Shown: in pieces, positions 41,293 to 41,916 of the stretch | Position numbering within the stretch: the stretch's first letter is position 1 | Layout of the letters: each line of letters opens with the position of its first letter | NCBI GenBank assembly: GCA_937982065.1 | Contig: CALJMO010000069.1 | Span: forward strand, 1 to 41,916 | Source: an uncultured Collinsella sp. | GTDB lineage: Bacteria; Actinomycetota; Coriobacteriia; Coriobacteriales; Coriobacteriaceae | Direction: 5' to 3' | DNA length: 41,916 bases | Position numbers and translations under genes: made by a program | The notes under the pieces: generated by a model | Told to the model about the DNA's origin: nothing | Seen by the model: the letters and a program-made list of their open reading frames with translations, nothing else | Database searches by the model: none

Positions 41293-41916
41293 TTAGAACA
41301 GGCCGGTGATGTTGCCGTCGTTGTCGACGTCGATATTCTCGGCCGCGGGCACCTTGGGCAGACCCGGCATGGTCAGAACACTGCCGGTCAGCGCGACCAC
41401 AAAGTGGGCGCCGGCAGAAACCTTGAGCTCACGCACGGTGATGCGGAAGTTCTCGGGAGCGCCCAGGGCCTTGGCGTTGTCGCTAAAGCTGTACTGCGTC
41501 TTGGCGACGCACACCGGCAGGTTGCCAAAGCCATTCTCGCGCAGCTCGGCGAGCTGGCGCTTGGCGGCCGGCGTAAAGTCAACGCCGTCGGCGCGGTAGA
41601 CCTTGGTGGCAACGGCCTCGAGGGCATCAGCGACATCAGCGCCGTCCTCATAGGCAAACTTGAGCTCGCTCGGCTGCTCAATCAGACGCATGACCTCATC
41701 GGCAAGCTCGAGCGCGCCCTCGCCGCCCTTGGCCCAGACCTCGGAAAGCTTAACGTTGACGCCGAGCTTCTGGCACTCGGACTCAATGAGCGCGAGCTCG
41801 GCCTCGGTGTCCGTCGGGAAGCGGTTGATGGCGACCACGCAGGGCAGACCATATACGTTCTGGATGTTGTCGACGTGACGCAGCAGGTTGGGCATGCCAG
41901 CCTTGAGTGCCTCGAG
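41293..41916 (-). CDS. fhs: Formate-tetrahydrofolate ligase, C-terminal part
   Basis: The window holds the last 207 codons; the gene continues past the right edge. The sequence shows the family's C-terminal blocks: VYGLPCVVAINRFPTDTEAE, WAKGGEGALELAD, a VYRADGVDFT stretch, LPVCVAKTQYSFSDNAKAL, then VSAGAHFVVALTGSVLTMPG and the ending NIDVDNDGNITGLF. The enzyme makes 10-formyl-THF from formate, THF and ATP. With FchA and FolD (28.3-29.8 kb) it forms the three-step route between formate and methylene-THF. The N-terminal phosphate-binding loop is outside the window. A terminator follows the stop. Confidence 0.97.
   Translation of the reverse strand, partial: LEALKAGMPNLLRHVDNIQNVYGLPCVVAINRFPTDTEAELALIESECQKLGVNVKLSEVWAKGGEGALELADEVMRLIEQPSELKFAYEDGADVADALEAVATKVYRADGVDFTPAAKRQLAELRENGFGNLPVCVAKTQYSFSDNAKALGAPENFRITVRELKVSAGAHFVVALTGSVLTMPGLPKVPAAENIDVDNDGNITGLF

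Overview
The window looks like the chromosome of a high-GC gut actinobacterium of the class Coriobacteriia, most likely Collinsella or a close relative. The reasons are the GC-rich, C/G-ending codon use, a class III fructose-1,6-bisphosphatase, tandem GtrA proteins, very large Ig-repeat surface proteins with Ser/Lys/Asp-rich stalks, a folate C1 set (formate-THF ligase, FchA, FolD) and B12-independent QueH. The genus is inferred from gene content, not from a marker RNA. I saw no rRNA, tRNA, CRISPR array, transposase or phage gene.

Layout. 1-5.2 kb: an SDR dehydrogenase, a tail-anchored coiled-coil protein and the queuosine genes queH-queA, separated by palindromic and structured intergenic elements. 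5.2-11.8 kb: a DUF3267 membrane protein, a divergent MetRS-like class I tRNA ligase, an RNA m5C methyltransferase, an unlisted 56-residue membrane protein, a TIM-barrel protein and a DegV protein. 12-15.2 kb: fbp followed by two GtrA-type membrane proteins. 15.3-23.7 kb: on the minus strand, a cobalamin riboswitch, a 2392-residue surface protein (Ig repeats, three transcobalamin-like DUF4430 domains, PQQ-type beta-propeller, InlB-type repeat, C-terminal membrane anchor) and a second anchored DUF4430 protein. 24-27.9 kb: a phasin-like/AarF operon and a C69 dipeptidase. 28-30.8 kb: fchA-folD and a zinc-ribbon membrane protein. 31-35.4 kb: duplicated lipoprotein cassettes and a Tat-exported PI-PLC-like enzyme. 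35.4-41.9 kb: a PH-like protein, a DUF1016/PDDEXK nuclease, a zinc-ribbon protein, a probable Mn-type CDF exporter, an anchored PASTA-like protein and the C-terminal part of formate-THF ligase.

The most interesting system is the riboswitch-controlled surface locus. A B12-sensing leader lies upstream of a giant cell-wall protein carrying three domains of the fold that caps vitamin B12 in mammalian transcobalamin and intrinsic factor, plus a beta-propeller. This suggests a Gram-positive surface apparatus for capturing corrinoids. A second point is the folate branch. The FolD here has lost the lysine and glutamine used for cyclohydrolase activity and is almost fused to an FchA-type cyclohydrolase, so the two steps seem to be split between two proteins.

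The intergenic DNA is unusually rich in large inverted repeats: two copies of a structured element with compensatory stem changes, two GGGACGGGG-core palindromes, and two MITE-like elements with 26-bp terminal inverted repeats. Accession-level identity and genome copy numbers cannot be determined from the window alone.
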